A stretch of DNA of 64,000 nucleotides, taken from NCBI GenBank assembly GCA_016124735.1, contig WGMZ01000004.1, forward strand, positions 17,302-81,301, read 5' to 3'. A program made the translations under genes and the position numbers. Source of the DNA: Bacteroidota bacterium. Lineage in GTDB: Bacteria; Bacteroidota; Bacteroidia; UBA8524. Below the pieces are notes generated by a model. The model had not been told where the DNA came from, ran no database searches, and saw nothing but the letters and a program-made list of their open reading frames with translations. Of this stretch, positions 50,297-59,243 are shown piece by piece (positions within the stretch are counted from its first letter, which is position 1; every line of letters starts with the position of its first letter).

Positions 50297-50304
50297 TACT
50301 TTTG
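50297..50304 (+). promoter_or_regulatory. -7 element (TACTTTTG) before the hydrolase gene
   Basis: TACTTTTG fits TAnnTTTG and ends 8 bases before the ATG at 50313, again predicting a very short leader. Confidence 0.5.
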
Positions 50305-50312
50305 CCGCGAGT

Positions 50313-51080
50313 ATGCAATTGTTCTATAAAGAATACCCGGGACCGGGCAAACCACTCATCATCATGCATGGCCTTTTTGGCATGCTGGATAATTGGCATA
50401 ATTTGGCCAGAAAGTTCGCTGAAGAATACCATGTTTTCCTGCTTGATTTAAGAAATCACGGGCAATCGCCTCACAGCGATGCGATCAATTACCCTTTAAT
50501 GGCAGATGACCTCTGGGAGTTTATGAATCAACAGGGTATCAGTCGTGCCTATGTGCTCGGCCATAGCATGGGAGGCAAGGTTGCCATGGAATTTGCCCTG
50601 CGTTATCCGGATAAATGCGAAAAACTCGTAGTGGTCGACATTGCACCGGTTCGCTATAAACCCGGACATAACGACGTATTCGAGGCCCTCTTCCATCTTG
50701 ATATAGACAATACTCAAAAAACAAGAAAAGAGCTGGATGAAGACATGCAGGAATGGATAAGCGATTTTGGAACAAGGCAGTTCTTGCTAAAGAGCCTGGT
50801 TCGAAAGGAAGAAGGCGGGTACTACTGGAAATTTAATTTGCCAGCCATTCACAAGCATTACGATGAAATCATAGCCGAAATTCCCGGGAACCGAAGCTTC
50901 AAGCATCCCACTCTCTTTATACGCGGCTCCAATTCGCCGTATATAAAGGATGATTACCGTCGGGCGATTGCTGAATTATTTCCCGATTCTTCATTGGTGA
51001 CAATCGAAGGGGCTGGTCATTGGGTGCATGCAGAAAAGCCCAGGGAACTTATTGGCACCGTTGAACAATTTCTGAGATAG
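50313..51080 (+). CDS. Alpha/beta-hydrolase, YbfF-like esterase
   Basis: 255 residues from the ATG at 50313, which lies shortly after the promoter element; the open frame begins further upstream. The oxyanion-hole segment is IIMHGLFGMLDNWHNLA, the nucleophile Ser is in GHSMGG (about residue 89), the acid is probably the Asp or Asn in IRGSNSPYIKDD and the base is the His in GAGHWVHAEKP. The pattern HGLFGMLDNW with RNHGQSPHS is that of YbfF-type esterases, which hydrolyse short acyl thioesters and esters in vitro; the real substrate is unknown. It converges on the WG-repeat gene with a 1-base gap. Confidence 0.9.
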   Translation: MQLFYKEYPGPGKPLIIMHGLFGMLDNWHNLARKFAEEYHVFLLDLRNHGQSPHSDAINYPLMADDLWEFMNQQGISRAYVLGHSMGGKVAMEFALRYPDKCEKLVVVDIAPVRYKPGHNDVFEALFHLDIDNTQKTRKELDEDMQEWISDFGTRQFLLKSLVRKEEGGYYWKFNLPAIHKHYDEIIAEIPGNRSFKHPTLFIRGSNSPYIKDDYRRAIAELFPDSSLVTIEGAGHWVHAEKPRELIGTVEQFLR

Positions 51081-51081
51081 A

Positions 51082-52059
51082 TTAGAAACTCGTCGCCTGA
51101 TAATAGCTAACTGGAGGTAGATCCTCTTTGGAGGCCGCTTTAAATCCATCAATTACTTCGCCTGTGAGCCAATTGATCCATCCCCATTTCCCGTCTTTTT
51201 GCACTGCGAGAACGGGAGTGCCATCACTCACTTTGTAAATCGCATAGTCTTCATAAATACAAGGGATTACTTCTTTGGCTTTCTCTCCAAAGGACCATTT
51301 ACTCAAATAAATGCCAACTTTTCCAGCTTGATACACTGCGGTAAAATCACCGTTCCAGCGAAAAAATTTCAGGCTGTCGTAGGCCATGGGTATGAGCGTA
51401 TCGGCCGGACCACCTACATCCTGAAACATGCCCCATTTCTTTGTCTGCGCATTTCTTGCTTTAAACACCCCATCCCCGTTTCCATGGTCCATAATGACCA
51501 AATCACAGCCAAGCCTGGCTTGTGCATTTCTTACCATATCCAGTTCCCGGGATTCAAAGCTTTGCAGCGGAATCTCATCGGGTGTATCAAATGTGCATGG
51601 ATAAATTAGTTTCCCCTCAAACCAGTCGAACAAACCCCACTTCTCCTGCTTGACGAGCACAAAGTACTGATCATCCTTTTCAACCGTTTTAATGTCTGAA
51701 TAAATGCAATTGGCCTTGCTTACTGCATCCATTATTTCATAAGGATTAAGCAGTATCCCATATTTCTTTTCGTTTTTAACGATCGCAAAAGGACTCATTC
51801 CTTTAAACCAGCCAATTGAATCAAAAACCGGGGGAATAATTTCGGTTGGTTCCGGACCATGGTCTCCTTCGCTAAAAGAGTAAAGTCCCCACTTCTTTTT
51901 AATCTTCACTCTGGCCACTTCCTGACTACCAAAAACTCCCCATTCAATGCGTTTGCCGTGGAGTAACTTAAGAATTTGTTTGTCTCTTTCTTTCTGTGAA
52001 TAAACCAGAGTAGGCAAGGCCAATAATGTGGCAAGAATGAATAGAATGGGTTGTTTCAT
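51082..52059 (-). CDS. Secreted WG-repeat protein
   Basis: 325 residues. A signal peptide (MKQPILFILATLLALPTLVYSQ) and then six or more WG/YG-type units of about 45-50 residues, each with a core such as KKWGLYSF, KKYGILLN, EKWGLFDW, KKWGMFQD, GKVGIYLS and GKWGWINW followed by a Pro-Ile-type strand (EIIPPVFDSIGWF, LIYPCTFDT, TLIPMAYDS). WG repeats are found in exported proteins of unknown function. Its gene is divergent from the riboswitch-controlled methionine synthase transcript and convergent with the hydrolase gene. Confidence 0.85.
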   Translation of the reverse strand: MKQPILFILATLLALPTLVYSQKERDKQILKLLHGKRIEWGVFGSQEVARVKIKKKWGLYSFSEGDHGPEPTEIIPPVFDSIGWFKGMSPFAIVKNEKKYGILLNPYEIMDAVSKANCIYSDIKTVEKDDQYFVLVKQEKWGLFDWFEGKLIYPCTFDTPDEIPLQSFESRELDMVRNAQARLGCDLVIMDHGNGDGVFKARNAQTKKWGMFQDVGGPADTLIPMAYDSLKFFRWNGDFTAVYQAGKVGIYLSKWSFGEKAKEVIPCIYEDYAIYKVSDGTPVLAVQKDGKWGWINWLTGEVIDGFKAASKEDLPPVSYYQATSF

Positions 52060-52149
52060 ATGGGTGGATTAAATGGTTCCATTCGACATGTGTAGGAAGG
52101 AATCCAATAATAGTCAGAAAAGTAAACGAAATAATTAAAATGAATGCAA

Positions 52150-52180
52150 TTGGATTTTCCTCTGGCTGCCCGTATCTTAG
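52150..52180 (+). promoter_or_regulatory. Probable promoter of the methionine synthase operon
   Basis: TTG (52150-52152) followed after 20 bases by TATCTTAG (52173-52180) matches the Bacteroidota -33/-7 arrangement (TTG, about 19-21 bases, TAnnTTTG) with one mismatch in the -7 box. Transcription would start at or just before 52187, exactly at the first stem of the riboswitch. Confidence 0.6.
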
Positions 52181-52186
52181 CGGCCA

Positions 52187-52298
52187 CTTATCCAGAAAGA
52201 CGGAGGGAATAGGCCCGATGAAGTCTTGGCAACCCTCAGCAATCATCCGCTGAAAGGTGCCACATCCTACCGGTCGCCAGGCGAATCGGAACGATAAG
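52187..52298 (+). ncRNA. SAM-I (S-box) riboswitch
   Basis: The aptamer reads CTTATC at 52187 and its complement GATAAG at 52293-52298 (P1). Between them are the conserved core blocks: AGACGGAGGGA, GGCCCGATGAAG, TTGGCAACC, AAAGGTGCCA. These are the nucleotides that bind S-adenosylmethionine and form the kink-turn and pseudoknot of SAM-I. A 54-base segment follows to the metH ATG at 52353 and must hold the expression platform; I see no long T-tract terminator there, so control may be at translation initiation. It represses methionine synthase when SAM is plentiful. Confidence 0.93.
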
Positions 52299-52352
52299 CA
52301 GACGAGCTTTTCGCCCTACTTTCTGGTACATTAAAGGTGAAAGAAGGACATT

Positions 52353-53378
52353 ATGAACAAGCCGGATATCCGAGAGGAACTTAAAAAACGTATTCTGATA
52401 TTAGATGGCGCCATGGGCACCATGATTCAACGCTATACCCTGCAAGAAGATGATTTTCGCAACGATGCGCTGAAAGATCACCTCAAACCGCTGAAGGGGA
52501 ACAATGATTTGCTCTCCATAACGCGACCGGATATTATTAAGGCCATTCATCTTGAATACCTGGAGGCGGGTGCCGATATCATAGAAACCAATACCTTCAG
52601 CGGAACCACCATCGCGCAGGAAGATTATGCCTGCGAAGCTTTGGTTTACGACATCAATTTTCAATCGGCCAAAATTGCCTGTGAGGCAGCCGAAGAGATG
52701 ATGAAAAAAACGCCGGAGAAACCTCGGTATGTCGCGGGTTCTATGGGACCTACCAATAAAACAGCCTCCATCTCTCCCGATATCAACGATCCGGGCAAAC
52801 GGAGTATCACCTTCGATGCCTTGCGCCAGGCATTTAAAGATCAGGCAAAGGCATTGATTGATGGCGGAGTGGACATCCTGTTGCTGGAAACCATTATCGA
52901 CACCTTGAATGCAAAGGCCGCACTCTTCGGAATACAGGAACTTTTTGATGAAGGCGTGCGTGAAGTACCAATTATGGTTTCTGGAACAATTACCGATGCA
53001 TCCGGACGAACGCTCAGCGGACAAACCACCGAAGCATTCCTGATTTCAGTTGAGCATGTACCCTTGTTAAGTATTGGGTTAAACTGTGCTCTGGGGGCGG
53101 CGGCGATGCGTCCTTATTTGCAGGTGCTGGATCAAAAGGCTCCATTTTTTGTTCATGTGTATCCCAATGCCGGACTGCCCAATGAGTTTGGGCAATACGA
53201 CGAATCCCCCGAATACATGGGAAAACAGGTGGAGGAGTTCCTTCAGGAAGGACTCATCAATATTCTCGGCGGATGCTGCGGAACCACACCAGATCATATC
53301 CGGATGATGGCCGAAATTGCTGCTCGTTATCCTGCCAGAACTGTCAACAGTCTTCAGTCTTCAGTCCTCAGCAATTAA
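52353..53378 (+). CDS. metH: Methionine synthase, homocysteine-binding half
   Basis: 341 residues. The homocysteine methyltransferase domain: [13 protein letters not shown], the zinc ligands Cys in NCALG (about 245) and Cys-Cys in GGCCGTT (about 307-309), and [14 protein letters not shown]. In classical MetH this is the first domain of a chain of about 1200 residues; here it is a separate gene and the rest is at 53778. The last residues (about [13 protein letters not shown]) are encoded by a short repeat array (CAGTCTT units) and probably lie outside the native domain. The gene is directly controlled by the SAM-I riboswitch. Confidence 0.93.
   Translation: MNKPDIREELKKRILILDGAMGTMIQRYTLQEDDFRNDALKDHLKPLKGNNDLLSITRPDIIKAIHLEYLEAGADIIETNTFSGTTIAQEDYACEALVYDINFQSAKIACEAAEEMMKKTPEKPRYVAGSMGPTNKTASISPDINDPGKRSITFDALRQAFKDQAKALIDGGVDILLLETIIDTLNAKAALFGIQELFDEGVREVPIMVSGTITDASGRTLSGQTTEAFLISVEHVPLLSIGLNCALGAAAMRPYLQVLDQKAPFFVHVYPNAGLPNEFGQYDESPEYMGKQVEEFLQEGLINILGGCCGTTPDHIRMMAEIAARYPARTVNSLQSSVLSN
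53341..53371 (+). repeat. Short repeat array at the left edge of the four-helix gene
   Basis: CTGTCAACAG (53341-53350) is followed, overlapping it by three bases, by 7-base units CAGTCTT, CAGTCTT, CAGTCCT and a final CAG (53348-53371). The first ten bases are the inverted complement of CTGTTGACAG at 53739-53748, so the four-helix gene is bracketed by a 10-base inverted repeat. Confidence 0.75.
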
Positions 53379-53384
53379 AATACT

Positions 53385-53738
53385 ATGGGTTTTAAATTTG
53401 AAGATTTGCATGTTTGGAATGCTTCCTTAGATCTTGGGGAAAAAATTCGGGATTTAAGCCGAAAACTTCCTCCGGAAGAAAAATATGCACTTTGCTCACA
53501 AATGGTTCGATGTGCAGATTCAATAGGATTAAATATTGCTGAAGGCTCAGCTGGTCAAACGAATCCGGAGTTCAGAAGATTTTTATCCATCTCAATTCGT
53601 TCGGGTATCGAGTTAATTGCCTGCCTGCACATTGCCAGAAAAAACCAATTTCTTAGTGAAGATGAATTCAATGAAATTTATAAGACTTCGGAAGATATAA
53701 TCGTTCAAATTCAAGCACCGAAAAATGCAATTGCCTAG
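53385..53738 (+). CDS. Four-helix-bundle protein (S23/23S-IVS type)
   Basis: 117 residues. The family pattern is complete: KFEDLHVWNASLDLGEKIRDLSRKLP, ALCSQMVRCADSIGLNIAEGSAGQTNPEFRRFLSISIRSGIELIACLHIA (in pieces), ending in a fourth helix. Proteins of this type were first seen inside intervening sequences of 23S rRNA genes and are also related to the Avd protein of diversity-generating retroelements. They are common as solitary genes and of unknown function, possibly nucleic-acid binding. It lies between the two methionine synthase genes, 6 bases after the first and 39 bases before the second, flanked by short repeats, and so is expressed from the SAM-controlled transcript. Confidence 0.9.
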   Translation: MGFKFEDLHVWNASLDLGEKIRDLSRKLPPEEKYALCSQMVRCADSIGLNIAEGSAGQTNPEFRRFLSISIRSGIELIACLHIARKNQFLSEDEFNEIYKTSEDIIVQIQAPKNAIA

Positions 53739-53768
53739 CTGTTGACAGATGACTGTTGACCGTTGACG
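53739..53768 (+). repeat. Short repeat array at the right edge of the four-helix gene
   Basis: CTGTTGACAG, ATGA, CTGTTGAC and CGTTGACG follow the stop codon directly. The CTGTTGAC-type units mirror CTGTCAACAG on the left side, forming an inverted repeat 388 bases apart around the gene. Confidence 0.75.
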
Positions 53769-53777
53769 AAATAGCTA

Positions 53778-56468
53778 ATGAAGAATACAACTTACAACCT
53801 CCAACTAAGTGGTCTCGAGCCACTTACCATATACGAAGGATCGAACTTCATTAATGTCGGAGAACGCACCAATGTTACAGGCAGCAGAAAATTTCTTCGT
53901 TGCATTCAGGAAGGACGTTTGGAAGATGCCGTGGAAATTGCACGGGAACAGGTGAACGGCGGTGCACAGATAATTGATGTAAACATGGATGAAGGAATGA
54001 TTGATGGCAAAGAAGCCATGGTCAAATTCCTCAATCTGATCGCATCCGAGCCGGATATTGCCCGGGTCCCCGTAATGATTGACTCGTCTAAATGGGAGAT
54101 CATCGAAGCCGGACTGCAGTGCATACAGGGCAAAGGAGTGGTGAACTCCATCTCCATGAAAGGGGGAGAAAAAGAGTTTATAGAACAAGCGAAAAAAGTC
54201 AAGCGCTATGGAGCCGCCGTAATCGTCATGGCCTTCGACGAAGAAGGTCAGGCCGATAGCTATGAACGACGTATTCAAATTTGTCAACGAGCGTACAAAA
54301 TTCTGACAGAAATAGTTCATTTCCCTCCAGGAGATATCATCTTCGACCCCAATATTTTCCCGGTAGCAACAGGAATGGAAGAACACCGTAAAAATGCCAT
54401 CGACTACTTCCGGGCCACCAAATGGATCAAAGAAAATCTTCCAGGGGCAAAAGTTAGTGGCGGTGTTTCCAATGTGTCATTCTCTTTTAGGGGAAACGAT
54501 CCTGTTCGCGAAGCCATGCACTCCGCATTTCTCTTCCACGGCATCCAAAACGGAATGGACATGGGCATTGTCAACCCCAGCCAATTGGAAGTATACGATG
54601 AGATTGACAAAACTCTGTTGGAAATGGTCGAAGATGTATTGCTCGACCGCCGCGACGATGCCACAGAAAGATTACTCGATTTAGCCGAATCCTTCAAGGG
54701 TAAAATCAAGGAAAAGAAAGAAGACCTTACCTGGAGAGAATCTAATGTGGAAGAACGCCTGGCTCACGCTCTGGTCAAAGGGCTTGTCGATTTCATTGAA
54801 AAGGATGTGGAAGAAGCCCGACAAAAATACCCACGACCCCTGCAGGTCATCGAAGGGCCCCTGATGGATGGCATGAATGTAGTCGGCGACTTGTTTGGAG
54901 CAGGGAAGATGTTCCTGCCTCAGGTTGTCAAATCAGCCCGGGTCATGAAAAAGGCCGTGGCTTATTTGATGCCCTACATGGAAGAGGAAAAGAAAAAGAA
55001 CCCGGAAGCCGGCAGAAACAATGGGAAGATCCTCATGGCTACGGTGAAAGGAGATGTGCACGACATCGGAAAAAATATTGTTGGTGTCGTACTGTCGTGC
55101 AACAACTTCGAAATTCTCGACCTGGGAGTGATGGTCCCTGCTGAAAAAATTCTGGAAACGGCAATCAAAGAAAAGGTCGACGTGATCGGACTGAGCGGAT
55201 TGATAACGCCTTCATTGGATGAAATGGTACATGTGGCCAAAGAAATGGAACACCGGGGCATGAACATTCCTTTGCTAATCGGAGGTGCCACCACGTCTCG
55301 CATCCATACGGCCGTAAAAATTGACCCGGAATACAGTGGCGCCGTGGTGCATGTGCTGGATGCTTCTAAATCCGTACCTGTCGCTAATTCACTAATTAGC
55401 AAAGATCTAAGTGCGGCATCTGCGCAGAAATTCAAATTAGAATACCGCCAATTCCGGGACGATTATCATGCACGGAAAAGAGAAAAGAATTTGATTACCA
55501 TTGACGCAGCCCGGGCAAATCGTCAAGTAATCGACTGGGATATTTATTCCCCGAAGAAACCAAAGCTGGAAGGCATTAAAAAATTCGAGAATTTCCCGCT
55601 CGAAACCTTGAAGGCCTATATCGATTGGACTCCCTTTTTTCAATCCTGGGAATTGGCAGGAAAATACCCTGCAATATTAGAAGATGAGGTAGTTGGTAAA
55701 GAAGCGAAGCGCCTTTTCAAGGATGCCAACGCCATGCTTGACGAGATCATCCAAAGGAAATTATTTACCGCCAACGGGGTAATTGGACTTTTCCCCGCAA
55801 ATAGTGAAGGAGACGATGTCATTATTTATTCAGATGAAGAGCGCCGAAAAGAAAACACCCGCTTTCTTTTCCTTAGGCAACAAAATCAAAAGGGTGCCGG
55901 CCTGCCAAACCACTGCCTGGCAGACTATGTCGCACCCATCGATTCGGGTGTTAATGACTATTTTGGAGGTTTCGCTGTAACTGCGGGAATTCGGGTAGAA
56001 GAATTGGTAAAAATATACCAGGCCGACCACGACGATTACAAAGCCATTATGGCAAAATCCCTGGCCGACCGACTTGCCGAGGCCTTCGCCGAATGCATGC
56101 ACGAGGAAGTGCGAAAAAATTGGTGGGGCTATGCGAAAAGTGAAACCTATCAAAACCAGGATTTGATTGCCGAAAAATACCAGGGTATTCGACCAGCACC
56201 CGGCTACCCTGCCTGTCCGGACCACAGCGAAAAAAGAAAGCTTTTTGATTTGCTGCAGGCCGAGAAAAACACGGGGATCGAATTGACTGAAAGCATGGCC
56301 ATGATGCCGGCCGCATCCGTAAGTGGATTCTACATTGCCCATCCGGAAAGCAAATATTTTGGTCTGGGTAAAATCGACAAGGACCAGGTGTTGGATTACG
56401 CCAAAAGAAAAGGCCATTCCATTGAATGGGTTGAAAAATGGCTCAGTCCTGTACTGAACTACAAATAG
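53778..56468 (+). CDS. metH: Methionine synthase, folate/B12/activation part
   Basis: 896 residues, carrying the other three MetH modules: the methyltetrahydrofolate-binding pterin domain (about 1-290, with [16 protein letters not shown] and [17 protein letters not shown]), the cap and cobalamin-binding domain (about 300-580, with the DVHDIGKN motif near 427 that holds the cobalt-ligating His, and GLSGLITPS), and the AdoMet reactivation domain (about 600-896, with [15 protein letters not shown] at about 804). Together with the 52353 product it converts homocysteine to methionine using B12. Its promoter is upstream of the riboswitch unless the four-helix unit interferes. Split MetH is known in several Bacteroidota. 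Confidence 0.95.
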   Translation: MKNTTYNLQLSGLEPLTIYEGSNFINVGERTNVTGSRKFLRCIQEGRLEDAVEIAREQVNGGAQIIDVNMDEGMIDGKEAMVKFLNLIASEPDIARVPVMIDSSKWEIIEAGLQCIQGKGVVNSISMKGGEKEFIEQAKKVKRYGAAVIVMAFDEEGQADSYERRIQICQRAYKILTEIVHFPPGDIIFDPNIFPVATGMEEHRKNAIDYFRATKWIKENLPGAKVSGGVSNVSFSFRGNDPVREAMHSAFLFHGIQNGMDMGIVNPSQLEVYDEIDKTLLEMVEDVLLDRRDDATERLLDLAESFKGKIKEKKEDLTWRESNVEERLAHALVKGLVDFIEKDVEEARQKYPRPLQVIEGPLMDGMNVVGDLFGAGKMFLPQVVKSARVMKKAVAYLMPYMEEEKKKNPEAGRNNGKILMATVKGDVHDIGKNIVGVVLSCNNFEILDLGVMVPAEKILETAIKEKVDVIGLSGLITPSLDEMVHVAKEMEHRGMNIPLLIGGATTSRIHTAVKIDPEYSGAVVHVLDASKSVPVANSLISKDLSAASAQKFKLEYRQFRDDYHARKREKNLITIDAARANRQVIDWDIYSPKKPKLEGIKKFENFPLETLKAYIDWTPFFQSWELAGKYPAILEDEVVGKEAKRLFKDANAMLDEIIQRKLFTANGVIGLFPANSEGDDVIIYSDEERRKENTRFLFLRQQNQKGAGLPNHCLADYVAPIDSGVNDYFGGFAVTAGIRVEELVKIYQADHDDYKAIMAKSLADRLAEAFAECMHEEVRKNWWGYAKSETYQNQDLIAEKYQGIRPAPGYPACPDHSEKRKLFDLLQAEKNTGIELTESMAMMPAASVSGFYIAHPESKYFGLGKIDKDQVLDYAKRKGHSIEWVEKWLSPVLNYK

Positions 56469-56518
56469 ATACTTTCGAATTCGGCCTGCCAATTGCCTGA
56501 TTTACCTAAATTGCTGCC

Positions 56519-57430
56519 ATGACTCATTTTCGGAATGTTTTCTTTACTCTGATTTTTCTTTGGATGATTCCTTTTGCTCAAGGACAGATTATGTTTCCGC
56601 AGTGGAATGCCGGGGATACCCAGTCTTATTTTATTACCCGCTCTGAGTTAGTGGACAATGAGCGCCTCAGTCTTGAAATTTTTGAGATTGATCTCCACAT
56701 ACTCAAGAAAAATGAGAAACGTTCGATCATAGAAGCTCATCTGAGATTAAAACCTTTGGAAGGACAGGGAGAGCATTGGAAAAGCTTTTATAAGCGACTG
56801 GAAACAATTCCTTTTGTCTATTATTTCGAAGAAAACAGCTCAGGCACATTTTCTCATCCGGTACAAACAGATGCTACCAAAGGGAAACTCCGGCAGACAA
56901 TGCGGGATTTACTGGCCTTAGATCATATTCAGCCATTGCCCTACAAAGAAATCACAGACTGGTTTGGATCAACGGAAATCGAAAGCATCCCCGACACTCT
57001 CCTTTCCTATTTCAGAGTTTTGAATCCTCTATTCGACAAATATGGTCAACCATCCGAAGGATTGGGTAGAATTGCCTTTACAAATCCAGTGACCCATTGC
57101 AATGACAGCACAGTGAATTGCCAATGGATTTTAAATACCAGCTCCAGTGGAAACGGCACAAACGAAATCACGATGAAGCGCATGTTTTACTCTGATTCCA
57201 CAAACGATATCGGCATTTTTCAATCGCTCGCAAAATGCAGCAAACTGGAAGGGCTGGAAACCAGTGATATAATGCCTGACGCATACAGCAATTCTCTGGA
57301 AGAAGTTTGGAAAGCGAAAATGCCACAATCGGATATTTTCTATTATACTTATCGGAAGATCATTGAAATGCGCTTCGGAAAAGCCGAATCCAAAAGAAGC
57401 TGGGAAACCAGAATTGTTCGTTCAGAATAA
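56519..57430 (+). CDS. Secreted protein of unknown function
   Basis: 303 residues. Signal peptide MTHFRNVFFTLIFLWMIPFAQG followed by a soluble chain of alternating beta and alpha character, with no recognised motif (IMFPQWNAGDTQSYFITRSEL, LRLKPLEGQGEHWKSFYKRLETIPFVYYFEE in pieces, CNDSTVNCQW with two Cys). Probably periplasmic or surface-exposed. It starts 50 bases after metH behind TAAATTGCTGCC, a near-match of the local promoter element, and is followed by a spacer with a hairpin at 57464-57494. Confidence 0.75.
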   Translation: MTHFRNVFFTLIFLWMIPFAQGQIMFPQWNAGDTQSYFITRSELVDNERLSLEIFEIDLHILKKNEKRSIIEAHLRLKPLEGQGEHWKSFYKRLETIPFVYYFEENSSGTFSHPVQTDATKGKLRQTMRDLLALDHIQPLPYKEITDWFGSTEIESIPDTLLSYFRVLNPLFDKYGQPSEGLGRIAFTNPVTHCNDSTVNCQWILNTSSSGNGTNEITMKRMFYSDSTNDIGIFQSLAKCSKLEGLETSDIMPDAYSNSLEEVWKAKMPQSDIFYYTYRKIIEMRFGKAESKRSWETRIVRSE

Positions 57431-57463
57431 TGCCACCACTTATCTGACATTTTAAAAAGCAAT

Positions 57464-57494
57464 AAATCAGATGCATGCATGTACATTCTGATTT
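57464..57494. repeat. Inverted repeat between the secreted-protein and M14 genes
   Basis: AAATCAGA (57464-57471) pairs with TCTGATTT (57487-57494); the 15-base loop contains the palindrome ATGCATGCAT. It could be an operator or a weak terminator in front of the M14 peptidase gene at 57510. Confidence 0.45.
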
Positions 57495-57509
57495 GAGTTA
57501 AATTGCGGC

Positions 57510-59243
57510 ATGCGTCTATCCATTCTTGCGGCAATTTTAACTTTATTGCCTCTCTGTTCCAGCTCTCAGGAACTTCTCACTGCATACGAAAAATCGAAGG
57601 GAAAAAAAACCTTCACCTATGAGGAAGGTATACGCTTTTGTGAAAGACTAGACTCCCTATCAGATCAAATTTCACTATTTACTTATGGGATGACTGATGC
57701 GGGATATCCTCTGCATTTATTGGTTTTTGACGCTGACAAAGATTTTCATCCGCAAACCCCGAAAGAAGTTCTGCTTATCAATAATGCGATTCATCCGGGT
57801 GAACCTGACGGAGTGGAAGCTTCACTCATGTTATTGCGAGACATTGCAACACAGTCCACGCTTCAAAAGAAATACGAAAACGTGCGCATTCTGGTCATTC
57901 CATTTTACAATATTGGAGGCGTGCTAAACCGAAATAGCCACAGCCGGGTGAACCAAATCGGGCCTCAATCATACGGATTCCGCGGCAATGCTAAGAATTA
58001 TGATTTGAATCGGGACTTCATCAAAGCCGATGCGCAAAATACTATGGCTTTTTACCAAATCTTCCATACCTGGAATCCGCATGTATTTGTAGACACACAT
58101 GTTTCCAATGGAGCCGATTACCAATACACCATGACCTTAATCAGCAGTCAGGAGGAAAAATACGGAACACATTGCGCCCGACTTATTAAAAGTTTTATGC
58201 TACCTGCATTGTACGGAAAGATGAAACAAGCGGGTCAGGAAATGACTCCTTATGTCAATGTCTTCGGCACCGTTCCCGACAGCGGCATTAATGCCTTTAT
58301 GGAAACGCCGCGGTATTCAAATGGATATACCAGTTTATTTGATTGCATTTCATTCGTAAGCGAAACACATATGTTAAAACCCTTTGATAAACGGGTGGAA
58401 GCAACACGTCTATTATTGGAAAATCTTCTTGAATTGACACTCATGTTCAAACCATCGGTTCATATTGAAAAGGACCGTTTAGCGCGCAATGAATTTCATT
58501 CACATCACCTTTCCTATCCCATTCCCTATGAATGGGTCAACAGCGAAATTTGCGACAGCCTCTTCTTCAAAGGCTACGAAGCCGGATTTAAAAAGAGCAA
58601 AGTGAGTGGATTGCCCCGGCTTTACTACGACCGAAGCAAGCCTTACGAAAAATACATTCCTTACTGGGATAATTTTAAAGTTAGTCGCGCAGGACATAGT
58701 GTTCAGCACTACATTGTCCCTCATGCGTATCAAAAAATAATAGTCAATTTAGCTGCAAACGGCGTTAAATTGGACACAATAAAGAAAGTGGATTCAATGC
58801 AAGTTTTGGTAGCAAAGATTGATGATTTCCAAACATCTGCAACGCCCTATGAAGGGCACTATTTGCATAGCAATACCAAGGTGAAATGGGTCAGTGAAAA
58901 GATCAGGGTGAATCCAGGTGATTACCTTATTACTCCGGATGCCAGAACAGAAAATTTTCTAGCCAACGTATTGCAACCCGAAGCCCCGGACTCTTATTTC
59001 AACTGGAATTATTTCGACCCTATTCTCCAACAAAAAGAAGGCTTCTCTTCCTATGTTTTTGAAGATATCGCTGCAGAAATTTTAAAGGACGACCCACAAC
59101 TCCGTGTCCAACTTGAAAAAGAAAAGGTGGAGGATCCGGAATTAAAAAACAGTGCCTATAAACAACTGGAGTTTGTATACAGGCACAGTATCTATTTCGA
59201 GAAAAGTTACCGGAGGTATCCGGTTTTCGTTGTTCCGTATTAA
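57510..59243 (+). CDS. Secreted M14-family metallocarboxypeptidase
   Basis: 577 residues. Signal peptide of about 20 residues ending LCSSSQ, then a carboxypeptidase A-like M14 domain: zinc ligands His95 and Glu98 in HPGEPDG, the third ligand His in FVDTHVSNGADYQY, and the catalytic Glu in SFVSETHML. The conserved substrate-binding Arg and Asn of M14 are probably in NLNRDF (KNYDLNRDFIKADAQ). The C-terminal third is a separate beta-rich domain of unknown kind (VKWVSEKIRVNPGDYLITPDAR). It hydrolyses C-terminal residues of peptides in the periplasm or outside. The ends of this gene and the large minus-strand gene overlap by 4 bases. Confidence 0.9.
   Translation: MRLSILAAILTLLPLCSSSQELLTAYEKSKGKKTFTYEEGIRFCERLDSLSDQISLFTYGMTDAGYPLHLLVFDADKDFHPQTPKEVLLINNAIHPGEPDGVEASLMLLRDIATQSTLQKKYENVRILVIPFYNIGGVLNRNSHSRVNQIGPQSYGFRGNAKNYDLNRDFIKADAQNTMAFYQIFHTWNPHVFVDTHVSNGADYQYTMTLISSQEEKYGTHCARLIKSFMLPALYGKMKQAGQEMTPYVNVFGTVPDSGINAFMETPRYSNGYTSLFDCISFVSETHMLKPFDKRVEATRLLLENLLELTLMFKPSVHIEKDRLARNEFHSHHLSYPIPYEWVNSEICDSLFFKGYEAGFKKSKVSGLPRLYYDRSKPYEKYIPYWDNFKVSRAGHSVQHYIVPHAYQKIIVNLAANGVKLDTIKKVDSMQVLVAKIDDFQTSATPYEGHYLHSNTKVKWVSEKIRVNPGDYLITPDARTENFLANVLQPEAPDSYFNWNYFDPILQQKEGFSSYVFEDIAAEILKDDPQLRVQLEKEKVEDPELKNSAYKQLEFVYRHSIYFEKSYRRYPVFVVPY

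Noticed and set aside
52299..52352. A Rho-independent terminator forming the riboswitch expression platform
   Set aside because: No GC-rich stem followed by a T run is visible between the aptamer and the start codon, so I left it as an open question.
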